From Steroidobacteraceae bacterium (lineage in GTDB: Bacteria; Pseudomonadota; Gammaproteobacteria; Steroidobacterales; Steroidobacteraceae), in assembly GCA_025451275.1 (NCBI GenBank), contig JANWKR010000091.1, positions 1 to 64,000 of the forward strand: a stretch of DNA of 64,000 nucleotides, written 5' to 3'. Below are positions 55,539 to 63,097 of the stretch, piece after piece; within the stretch, counting starts at the first letter, position 1; the number at the start of each line of letters is the position of its first letter. The notes under the pieces were generated by a model, which saw only the letters and a program-made list of their open reading frames with translations, was not told the origin of the DNA and made no database searches. A program made the position numbers and the translations under genes.

Positions 55539-56603
55539 ATGTTCCTTCTCCAGCGCAAGTACCGCCCCATCCTGGGACTCGATATAACGACCTCGTCGGT
55601 CAAACTTATCGAGCTCGCCATGGCGGGGGGCCAGTACCGGGTGGAGGCCTATGCGGCCGAGCCCACGCCCCAGAACGCCATCAATGAAAAGGCGATCGTG
55701 GACGCGGACGCGGTGGGCGAGGCGATCCGCCGCGCCGTCAAGCGCGCCGGCGCCAAGAGCGGCGATGTGGCGGTGGCGATCTCCGGCGATGCGGCGATCA
55801 CCAAGGTGATCCAGATGCCGCGCGCGCTGCGCGCCGGCGATCTCGAAGCGCAAGTCGAGATGCAGGCCGACCAGTACATCCCCTTCCCCATGGACGAGGT
55901 GTCGTACGACTTCGAGGTGCTGGGCCCGAACGACAAGGACCCGGACACTAACGACGTGCTGCTGGTCGCGACGCGCACCGAGAACGTCGAGCAGCGTCAG
56001 GCGGCCGTGAAGGCCGCAGGCCTCGCCGCCAAGATCGTCGACGTCGAGGCATTCGCGCTCGAGAACGCCTGCAAGCTGATGACGCACCAGATGCCCGACG
56101 GCGGCATCGACCGCGCCATCGCGGTTGTGGACTTCGGCGCCAGCAGCACCACCTTCAGCGTGCTGCGCAACCTTAAAGTGGTGTACACGCGCGACTTCGC
56201 TTTCGGCGGGCAGCAGCTCACTGAAGAGATCATGCGCACCTATGGCCTGGCGATGGAGGAGGCGGGGCGCGCCAAGAAGGAAGGCGGGCTGCCGGGCAAC
56301 TACCAGTCCGAGGTGCTCGATCCGTTCATCGACGACATGACGCAGCAGGTCAGCCGCTCGCTGCAGTTCTATCTCGCCTCCGGCTCGGGCCGTGAGCAGC
56401 CGGAGAAGATCCTGGTGTGCGGCGGCTGCGCCAACATCCCCGGAGTCGCCGAAGTGATTTCCAGCCGCGTCGGGATCTCGGCCGAGAAGGGCGACCCGCT
56501 CGGCCAGATGAAGCTGTCCTCGCGCGCCAAGGCGCAGGCAGTGCAACGCGACGCCACGGCGCTCCTGACCGCCTGTGGCCTCGCCCTGCGGAGTTTTGAC
56601 TGA
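55539..56603 (+). CDS. pilM: Type IV pilus assembly protein PilM
   Basis: A cytoplasmic actin-like ATPase that recruits PilN to the inner-membrane alignment complex (354 residues). ILGLDITTSSVKLIEL, AVVDFGASSTTFSVL and ILVCGGCANIPGVAEVI are the ATPase motifs; MPDEVSYDF-like PFPMDEVSYDFEVLG and the EEIMRTYGL segment are typical. The ATG is preceded by AAGGA embedded in a hairpin. First gene of pilMNOPQ, downstream of a c-di-GMP riboswitch. Confidence 0.96.
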   Translation: MFLLQRKYRPILGLDITTSSVKLIELAMAGGQYRVEAYAAEPTPQNAINEKAIVDADAVGEAIRRAVKRAGAKSGDVAVAISGDAAITKVIQMPRALRAGDLEAQVEMQADQYIPFPMDEVSYDFEVLGPNDKDPDTNDVLLVATRTENVEQRQAAVKAAGLAAKIVDVEAFALENACKLMTHQMPDGGIDRAIAVVDFGASSTTFSVLRNLKVVYTRDFAFGGQQLTEEIMRTYGLAMEEAGRAKKEGGLPGNYQSEVLDPFIDDMTQQVSRSLQFYLASGSGREQPEKILVCGGCANIPGVAEVISSRVGISAEKGDPLGQMKLSSRAKAQAVQRDATALLTACGLALRSFD

Positions 56604-56604
56604 C

Positions 56605-57222
56605 ATGCCGCGTATAAACCTGCTTCCCTGGCGCGAGGGCCAGCGCAAGGAGCGCAAGCTGGCGTTCCTGGTGTCGCTCGGCATCGCGGCGCTCGCCGCG
56701 GGCGTGACCGCCTTCGCCGCCTACCTGCTGTACGGCTCGATGATCGAGGGCCAGGAGCATCGCAACGCCGAGTTGCGCGTGCAGATCAAGACCCTCGACA
56801 AGCAGATCGAGGAGATCAACAGCCTCGAGAGCGAGAAACAGAAGTTCATCGCGCGCATGGAGATCATCGAGAAGCTGCAGCGCTCGCGGCCGGAGATCGT
56901 GCACGTGTTTGACGAGATCGTGCGCACCCTGCCCGAGGGCGTGTACCTGACCGCGGTGAAGCAGTCGGGGAACAAGGTGAAGTTCGATGGCATCGCGCAG
57001 TCCTCGACGCGCGTGTCCTCCTTCATGCGCAACATCGACGGCTCGCAGTGGCTGCGTAACCCGGAGCTGCTGGTGGTGCAGACCGTGAAGGGCTCGGGTC
57101 CCGGCTCCAGCTTCACGCTCACCGCCGACCAGGTCTCCAACGTCTCCCCGGACAGCGACGCCACCAAGGCCGCCAAGGGCAAGATCCGCAAGGCGAGCGC
57201 GGGCGCGGGGGTGCGGCAATGA
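56605..57222 (+). CDS. pilN: Type IV pilus assembly protein PilN
   Basis: 205 residues: the short cytoplasmic tail MPRINLLPWRE (the INLLPWR motif that docks into PilM), one helix (about 20-42), a coiled coil (LRVQIKTLDKQIEEINSLESEKQ) and a periplasmic ferredoxin-like domain. It starts one base after the pilM stop. Its TGA overlaps the pilO ATG (ATGA). Confidence 0.95.
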   Translation: MPRINLLPWREGQRKERKLAFLVSLGIAALAAGVTAFAAYLLYGSMIEGQEHRNAELRVQIKTLDKQIEEINSLESEKQKFIARMEIIEKLQRSRPEIVHVFDEIVRTLPEGVYLTAVKQSGNKVKFDGIAQSSTRVSSFMRNIDGSQWLRNPELLVVQTVKGSGPGSSFTLTADQVSNVSPDSDATKAAKGKIRKASAGAGVRQ

Positions 57223-57878
57223 ACCTCCTCGAAGAAATCCGCTCACTCGACCCGCGCGATCCGGGGCGCTGGCCGCTGCCGTTCCGTGCCGGCGCGGTGG
57301 CACTGGCGTTCGTGGTCATCGCGCTCGGACTCTTCTAGGTGTTCGTGTGGAACGACCCGCGCCCGGAGCTGCAGCGCCGGCAGGCCGAGGAGCTGGCCCT
57401 GCGGCAGGAGTTCCACGACAAGCATGCCAAGGCGGTCAACCTCGAGGTCTACAAGCAGCAGCTGAAGGACATCGAGCGCTCCTTCGGTGCGCTGCTGCGG
57501 CAGCTGCCGGGCAAGACCGAGGTGCCGAGCCTGCTGGTGGACATCTCGCAGACCGGTCTCGCGGCCGGCCTGCAGGAGAAACTGTTCCAGCCCGAGGCCG
57601 AGCAGAAGAAGGACTTCTACGCCGAGCTGCCCATCAAGATCCGCCTGAGCGGCAGCTATCACCAGTTCGGTGAGTTCGTGAGCGGCATCGCGGCGCTGCC
57701 GCGCATCGTCACGCTGCACGACATCGACATCAAGTCCGACAGCAAGGACGCCTACGACCAGTTGTCGCTCGAGCTCACGGCCAAGACCTATCGCTACATG
57801 GACGAGGACGAGATCGCCGCGGGCGAGGCGGACAAGAAGAAGGACGTCGTCCATCGTCCGCGACCGGCGGGGGGCTGA
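57219..57878 (+). pseudogene. pilO: PilO gene interrupted by an in-frame TAG at codon 40
   Basis: The ATG at 57219, overlapping the pilN stop, begins MNLLEEIRSLDPRDPGRWPL and enters the membrane helix (VALAFVVIALGLF), where TAG occurs at 57336-57338. The same frame then continues VFVWNDPRPELQRRQAEELA, through the coiled coil and the periplasmic PilO domain, to TGA 57876-57878 with no further break. Read through, the product would have 219 residues, normal for PilO. A TAC-to-TAG change would explain it. A GTG (57339) follows directly and could restart, but that product would lack the cytoplasmic tail and most of the helix. Nonsense mutation, sequencing error and suppression remain open. Confidence 0.85.
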
Positions 57879-57883
57879 CGCAC

Positions 57884-58438
57884 ATGATGCGCGCACGATA
57901 TTCCATGCATAGGCTTTCCTCATCGCCGACCGGACTGCGCCTGCTGTGCGTGGCGCTCGCCTGCGTGTACGCGGGGCTGACCGCCTGCTCCAGCGCCGAC
58001 GACGAGCTGCAGCGCTTCATCGAGGACACGAAGAAGGAGCCGGGCGGGCGCGTCGAACCCATCCCGGAGATCAAGCCCTACGAAAGCTTCGTGTATTCGG
58101 CTTCCGACATGCGCTCGCCGTTCCTGCCCAGCAGCCCGGGTTCGGGCGCGGGCCTGGCCGGCATCCGCCCGGACCAGAAGCGCAACCGCGAATTCCTCGA
58201 GCAGTACTCGCTCGACACGCTGAGGATGGTTGGCACGCTGAGACTCGGCGGCCAGATGTACGGCCTGGTCGAGACCAAGGACGGCCTCGTGCACCGCGTG
58301 AGCGCGGGCAACCACATGGGTCAGGCCGAGGGCAAGATTACCGAGATCACACCTTCCAAGATCAGTCTCATCGAAATCGTTCCGGACAGTCTCGGCGGCT
58401 ACATGGAGCGCCCCGCCGCGCTCGGCCTGAACGAGTAA
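57884..58438 (+). CDS. pilP: Type IV pilus lipoprotein PilP
   Basis: 184 residues. Lipoprotein signal with lipobox LTAC (Cys near residue 35), then a flexible stretch with EPIPEIKPYESFVYSASDMRSPF, the segment that contacts PilN/PilO. The C-terminal beta-domain (LDTLRMVGTLRLGGQMYGLV to KISLIEIVPDSLGGYMERPA) binds the PilQ N-domains. Three in-frame ATGs are possible starts (57884, 57887, 57905); the last gives a more usual signal length. Confidence 0.93.
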   Translation: MMRARYSMHRLSSSPTGLRLLCVALACVYAGLTACSSADDELQRFIEDTKKEPGGRVEPIPEIKPYESFVYSASDMRSPFLPSSPGSGAGLAGIRPDQKRNREFLEQYSLDTLRMVGTLRLGGQMYGLVETKDGLVHRVSAGNHMGQAEGKITEITPSKISLIEIVPDSLGGYMERPAALGLNE

Positions 58439-58460
58439 AGGTTCAGCAGGGAGTTCACAG

Positions 58461-60614
58461 ATGCATGCGTCTAGCCTGATTAATCGTCTCCTCGGCGCGG
58501 CTGCCACCGCCCTGCTCGCAGGAGTACTCGGCTTGGCAGCGGGAACCCCGGCGCGTGCCGCGGACCACCCCGCGCTGCAGGCCATCGACGTGCAGCCCCT
58601 GCCCGGACAGCAGCTGCAGGTCACCATGCGCCTGTCGGGGCCGGCCCCGCAGCCGCTGTCGTTCACGATCGACAATCCGGCGCGCATTTCCTTCGACCTG
58701 CCGAACACGACGCTGGCGCTGCCCTCGCGGCGCATCGACGTGCACGCCGCCGGGCTCGACACCATCGTCGCGGCCGAAACCAAGGACCGTACGCGCCTGG
58801 TGCTGAACCTCGACAAGCTGGTGCCGTACGACACGCGCGTGCAGGGCAACGACGTCATCGTCATGCTCGGCACCGGCAATGCCACCTCCAACGCCCAGGC
58901 GGCCACCGCCGCGGCGACCACGGCCGCCACCGGCAGCAGCGCGCGCGAGCTGCGCGCCATCGACTTCCGCCGCAGCGCCGACGGCGCCGGGCGCGTGGTG
59001 GTGAAGCTCTCCGACCCGCACATCCACATCAACCTGCACCAGCTCGGCAGCCAGATCGTGGTCGACTTCTCCGATGCCAGCGTGCCGGCCAACCTGGTGC
59101 GCCGCTACGACGCCACCGATTACGGCACGCCGGTCAACGGTTTCGACGTGACCCGCGTCGGCAACGGCTCACGCATCGCCATCACCGCGAGCGGCGACTT
59201 CGAGCAGCTCGCCTACCAGTCGGACGACCAGTACGTGGTCGAGGTGGCGCCGCGCCGCAAGGCGCTGAACGTGGCCGACGAAAAGCCGGTGTACACCGGC
59301 GAGCGGCTGACGCTCAACTTCCAGGACATCGAGACGCGCGCCGTGCTGCAGCTGCTGGCTGACGCCAGCGGCCAGAACATCGTGGTCAGCGACTCGGTGA
59401 GCGGCAACGTCACGCTGCGCCTGCAGAACGTGCCCTGGGACCAGGCGCTGGATATCGTGCTGCGCACCAAGGGCCTCGACAAACGCAAGCAGGACAACGT
59501 CATCATCGTCGCGCCGCAGGCCGAGCTGGCGGCACGCGAGAAGGCGGAGCTGGCGGCCAGGAAGGACGTGCAGGAACTCGCGCCGCTGCGCTCCGAGTAC
59601 CTGCAGGTTAACTACGCCAAGGCCTCAGACATGGCGGCGCTCATCAAGACGCAGACCAACTCACTGCTGTCGCCGCGCGGCAGCGTGGCGGTCGATGAGC
59701 GCACCAACACCCTGCTGGTGCAGGACACCAACGACCGCCTCACCGACATCCGCCGCCTGGTGGCGACCCTCGACATCCCGGTTCGCCAGGTGCTGATCGA
59801 GGCGCGCATCGTGATCGTCAACAACGATTTCGAGCGCCAGCTGGGCGCGCGCTTCGGCTTCACCAACTTCCAGAAGAACGGCAACACCGGCCTGGTCACC
59901 ACCACCGGCACGGCGGCCGGTACCGACCTGGCGATCGGCTCGGCGCTGAGCAACGTGCAGAGCACCGGCTCGATCTTCCCGGTCTCGGTGCCGACCGGTT
60001 CGGCGGCCGCCAACCGCTACAACGTCAACCTGCCGGTCTCGAGCCCCGCCGGCTCGATCGCCTTCGGCATCCTCGGCAACAACTTCATCGTCGACCTCGA
60101 GCTGTCGGCGGCGCAGGCCGAGACCCAGGCGAACATCATCGCTTCGCCGCGCGTCATCACGGCGAACCAGAAGGAGGCGACGATCGAGCAGGGCGTGGAA
60201 ATCCCCTACCAGCAGTCGGCCTCGAGCGGTGCGACCACCATTCAGTTCAAGAAGGCGGAGCTGCTGCTGAAGGTGACGCCGCAGATCACCCCCGACAACC
60301 GCATCATCCTCGACCTCGACGTCAAGGACGACGCGGTCGGCACGGTGGTGGTGGCATCGGGCGGCGTGAACGTGCCCTCGATCGACACCCGCGAGGTCGC
60401 CACGCAGGTGCTGGTCAACGACGGCCAGACCGTGGTGCTCGGCGGTATCCTCACCACCACGCAGCGCGAGGACGACACCAAGGTTCCGTACCTCGGTGAC
60501 ATCCCGATCCTCGGTCACCTGTTCAAGAGCACCGACCACAAGGACAACAAGGACGAGCTCATGGTCTTCATCACCCCGAAGATCGTGCGCGAGGGCGTGA
60601 ACGTCTACAACTGA
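58461..60614 (+). CDS. pilQ: Type IV pilus secretin PilQ
   Basis: An outer-membrane secretin channel for the pilus (717 residues). Signal peptide about 1-34 (ending PARA). Two AMIN domains that bind peptidoglycan (about 40-140, FDLPNTTLALPSRRIDV; 165-265, ELRAIDFRRSADGAGRVVVKLSD). The STN/N0 domain is LTLNFQDIETRAVLQLLADASGQNIVVSD and the N1 domain YLQVNYAKASDMAALI. The secretin core ends VNDGQTVVLGGILTTTQREDDTKVPYLGDIPILGHLFKST. Complete. It is followed by a strong terminator, so the operon ends here. Confidence 0.96.
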   Translation: MHASSLINRLLGAAATALLAGVLGLAAGTPARAADHPALQAIDVQPLPGQQLQVTMRLSGPAPQPLSFTIDNPARISFDLPNTTLALPSRRIDVHAAGLDTIVAAETKDRTRLVLNLDKLVPYDTRVQGNDVIVMLGTGNATSNAQAATAAATTAATGSSARELRAIDFRRSADGAGRVVVKLSDPHIHINLHQLGSQIVVDFSDASVPANLVRRYDATDYGTPVNGFDVTRVGNGSRIAITASGDFEQLAYQSDDQYVVEVAPRRKALNVADEKPVYTGERLTLNFQDIETRAVLQLLADASGQNIVVSDSVSGNVTLRLQNVPWDQALDIVLRTKGLDKRKQDNVIIVAPQAELAAREKAELAARKDVQELAPLRSEYLQVNYAKASDMAALIKTQTNSLLSPRGSVAVDERTNTLLVQDTNDRLTDIRRLVATLDIPVRQVLIEARIVIVNNDFERQLGARFGFTNFQKNGNTGLVTTTGTAAGTDLAIGSALSNVQSTGSIFPVSVPTGSAAANRYNVNLPVSSPAGSIAFGILGNNFIVDLELSAAQAETQANIIASPRVITANQKEATIEQGVEIPYQQSASSGATTIQFKKAELLLKVTPQITPDNRIILDLDVKDDAVGTVVVASGGVNVPSIDTREVATQVLVNDGQTVVLGGILTTTQREDDTKVPYLGDIPILGHLFKSTDHKDNKDELMVFITPKIVREGVNVYN

Positions 60615-60638
60615 TCGGCGCCCGTTCAGCGAAAGATG

Positions 60639-60669
60639 CAGCGGCCGCCTCCGGGCGGCCGCTGTGTTT
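60639..60669 (+). terminator. Rho-independent terminator of the pil operon
   Basis: A perfect 11-base GC stem (60639-60649 with 60654-60664), TCCG tetraloop and a following TGTTTT, 25 bases after the pilQ stop. Confidence 0.8.
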
Positions 60670-60689
60670 TGGGCTCCGGCGCAGTGCGG

Positions 60690-61367
60690 CTAGCCGGCGC
60701 GCGCGGCGATCACGTCCACGACGATGACGATCGGGCCGGTGGGCGCGCCGGTCGGTGAGCCGCCGGGCGGCTCGAGGCTCACCGCCAGCTTGTCGGAGGC
60801 CGCCAGGGCGGTGCGTTGCGCGCCGCTCAGGGCCCGCTCCAGGGTGCCCCCGACCGGCAGCACCCCGAGCGACACCGGCCTGCCCCCGGTCGGCAGCGCC
60901 CACAGCTCGTAGGCCTTGCCGGCGCCGGGCGCGACGGGCCCGACGGTGCGGATGGTGAGCGAAGTCAACTCATGCGGCCGCTCGATGCGCCACTGCGCGT
61001 GCGCGGCATCGGGGCCGAGTACCGCCAGCGTCTCGAGATGGGTGCGCTGCTGTTCGCGCACGAAGAGCCCGACCAGCAGCGCAAGTCCCACCACGGCTGC
61101 CGCGAGCGCGAGTCTCGCGGAGCGGCGCGCCGGCTGCGCCCCGAACAGCCGCCGGCCGATGCCCGCCCAGACACGCGCCGCGGGCTGCACCGGCGCCAGC
61201 CGGGCGCTGAGGATGCCGAGGTCGTCTTCCCAGCGGTGCACGCGCACGCGCGCCGCGGCGCTCACGCCGCACAGCCGTTCGAAGCGGCGCCGCGCGCCGC
61301 CGCGCAGGGTGCCGAGGACGTATTCCGCGGCGAGGCGCTCGAGCAGCTCAGGGCGCTCGTAGGTCAT
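60690..61367 (-). CDS. RskA-type anti-sigma factor
   Basis: 225 residues. An N-terminal cytoplasmic helical domain (MTYERPELLERLAAEYVLGTLRGGARRRFERL), one membrane helix (about 85-105, LALAAAVVGLALLVGLFV) and a C-terminal extracytoplasmic RskA domain with AHAQWRIERPHELTSLTI, AYELWALPTGGRPVSLGVLP and LAVSLEPPGGSPTGAPTGPI. It should hold the adjacent ECF sigma factor at the membrane. The ATG at 61367 overlaps the sigma stop (ATGA), a classic coupling. There is no zinc HxxxCxxC motif. Confidence 0.9.
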   Translation of the reverse strand: MTYERPELLERLAAEYVLGTLRGGARRRFERLCGVSAAARVRVHRWEDDLGILSARLAPVQPAARVWAGIGRRLFGAQPARRSARLALAAAVVGLALLVGLFVREQQRTHLETLAVLGPDAAHAQWRIERPHELTSLTIRTVGPVAPGAGKAYELWALPTGGRPVSLGVLPVGGTLERALSGAQRTALAASDKLAVSLEPPGGSPTGAPTGPIVIVVDVIAARAG

Positions 61368-61942
61368 GGCTCCAGACACCTGCGCAACGACTGCAGGCTG
61401 CGCCGTACCCAGCTCTTGATCGTGCCGAGCGGCTCACCCAGTGCACGCGCGATTTCCCCGTGCGTCAGCCCCTGCTCGTAGGCGAGCACCAGGCAGCGCC
61501 GCTGCGGCGGCGCGATCAGCTCCAGGCAGCGCAGCAGCGCGCCGCGCACGCTGCCGCCGTCCGCGGGCCCCGGCATCTGGAACTGCGGCTCGAGTTCCAG
61601 CTGCGACTCGTCGAGCACCAGCGTCGGCCGCGCGCCGCGCTGCACGTCGATGGCCCGGTAGCGCGCGATCGCGATGAGCCAGGCCAGCGGCCGGCCGCGG
61701 ATGGCGTCGAACTGCGCGGCCTGCTGCCAGACCTTGACGAACACATCCTGCAGCACATCCTCGGCCAGGTCGCGCTTCTTCAGCATCTGCAGCAGCACCG
61801 CCAGCAGCATCGGCGCGACGCGGGCGTACAGAGCCTCGAACGCGCTGCGGTCCTGGTTCGCACAGCGCCCGAGCAGGGCTTCCAGTACGGCACTGTCGGC
61901 AGCGTCCGCGGTGGCGTGGCCGCTGCCCTCTGCCTGACTCAT
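61364..61942 (-). CDS. ECF-type RNA polymerase sigma factor
   Basis: 192 residues. Region 2: FEALYARVAPMLLAVLLQML, AEDVLQDVFVKVWQQAAQFD and PLAWLIAIARYRAIDVQR. Region 4: CLELIAPPQRRCLVLAYEQGLTHGEIARALGEPLGTIKSWVRRSLQSLRRCL, a helix-turn-helix for the -35 element. Paired with the RskA anti-sigma gene downstream and preceded by the HupE/UreJ-like gene on the same strand, nine bases away. Group resembles the ECF families linked to RskA (SigK-like). Confidence 0.94.
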   Translation of the reverse strand: MSQAEGSGHATADAADSAVLEALLGRCANQDRSAFEALYARVAPMLLAVLLQMLKKRDLAEDVLQDVFVKVWQQAAQFDAIRGRPLAWLIAIARYRAIDVQRGARPTLVLDESQLELEPQFQMPGPADGGSVRGALLRCLELIAPPQRRCLVLAYEQGLTHGEIARALGEPLGTIKSWVRRSLQSLRRCLEP

Positions 61943-61951
61943 GCCGCCATC

Positions 61952-63097
61952 CTAACCGAGACTCGCGCCGGAAAGGCGCGCCACCAGCCAGCAGCTGGCG
62001 GCCACGCCGATCGCGATCGAACCGGCCGGCATGAATGCCTGCCGGTACAGGCGCGTATGCCGCAGCAGGAACGCCGGTGGCAGGATCGCAAGGACGATCG
62101 CCATCTGGCCGACCTCGACGCCGCAGTTGAAGCCCACCAGCGCCAGCGCCAGGTTCGTGCCGCGCAGACCCAGATCTGCCAGCACCGAGGCGAAACCGAA
62201 GCCGTGCACCAGCCCGAAGGCGAAGGCCACCACCCAGCGACGGTCGACGATCACGGGCCTGAGGTTGTTGAGCGCCCCGAGCAGCACCGTCACCGCGATC
62301 GCGGACTCCACCCAGCGCGCCGGCAGGTGCAACACGCCGAGCACGGCGAGGGAAAGGGTGAGCGAGTGGGCGAGGGTAAAGGCGGTCACCACCTTCAGCA
62401 CATCGAGTACCGCATCGCGCAGCGATTCGCGTGCTTCCCAGCCGCGCCTGCCGCGCAGCACCACCGCGGGGAACAGCAGCGTCAGCAGGAACAGGATGTG
62501 GTCGTAGCCCTTCCAGATGTGCCAGATTCCCTCGCCCAGAAAGTCGCGGAACTGCTGCCAGCGTCCCGGGGAGGCGAGGTTCAGGCCGACCACCGCGGAC
62601 TCGCGGCTCAGCACCTCCGCCTGCTCATGGCCGGCGGCCGAGACCTCGAGCAGGCCGCGGTGCGTGGGGTCGACGTCGAACAGCAGCGAGTAGCGCACCG
62701 CGAGCTCCTGCAGAGCGAGCGTGCAGTCGGCGCGGAAGCGCAGCACGGCGTAGTGTCCGTCCACGTGCTCATCCACCTGCAGCTGCGTGAGCTCGGGTGC
62801 GCAGGCGCTGCGATCGCCATGGCCGACGGCCTCGAGCCCCAGGTGGGCGAAGGCGTAGGCGGCAACGCGCGCGCGCGCGGCCCGGAGCTCGCCCCAGGTG
62901 ATGTCGCCGTCGTGGTTCGCATCCAGCCCCAGCACGAAATCCAGGTCGCGCAGCGCAATGTCCCAGCGGCCCTCGAGCACGGTGCCGGAGTCCGGCACGG
63001 AGAGGGTCAGGTAGCTGTCGCTCGGCTTGTGCGCCAGCGCCGCGCCGCTGCCGAGCATGAAGAGCAGCCCGAGCAGGAACCGGCGCGCGCGCTTCAT
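61952..63097 (-). CDS. HupE/UreJ-family membrane protein with N-terminal EF-hand
   Basis: 381 residues: signal peptide (about 1-22, ending ALA) and an extracytoplasmic domain of about 165 residues. That domain contains the EF-hand loop DANHDGDITWGEL (Ca2+-binding pattern, residues about 58-70). The membrane domain that follows has six or seven helices with intramembrane histidines (GYDHILFLLTLLF, FTLAHSLTLSLAVLG, FGLVHGFGFASVLADLG, FNCGVEVGQMAIVL). The latter is the HupE/UreJ fold tied to nickel or other metal transport. Substrate and role unknown. It overlaps the TPR gene upstream by four bases. Confidence 0.85.
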   Translation of the reverse strand: MKRARRFLLGLLFMLGSGAALAHKPSDSYLTLSVPDSGTVLEGRWDIALRDLDFVLGLDANHDGDITWGELRAARARVAAYAFAHLGLEAVGHGDRSACAPELTQLQVDEHVDGHYAVLRFRADCTLALQELAVRYSLLFDVDPTHRGLLEVSAAGHEQAEVLSRESAVVGLNLASPGRWQQFRDFLGEGIWHIWKGYDHILFLLTLLFPAVVLRGRRGWEARESLRDAVLDVLKVVTAFTLAHSLTLSLAVLGVLHLPARWVESAIAVTVLLGALNNLRPVIVDRRWVVAFAFGLVHGFGFASVLADLGLRGTNLALALVGFNCGVEVGQMAIVLAILPPAFLLRHTRLYRQAFMPAGSIAIGVAASCWLVARLSGASLG

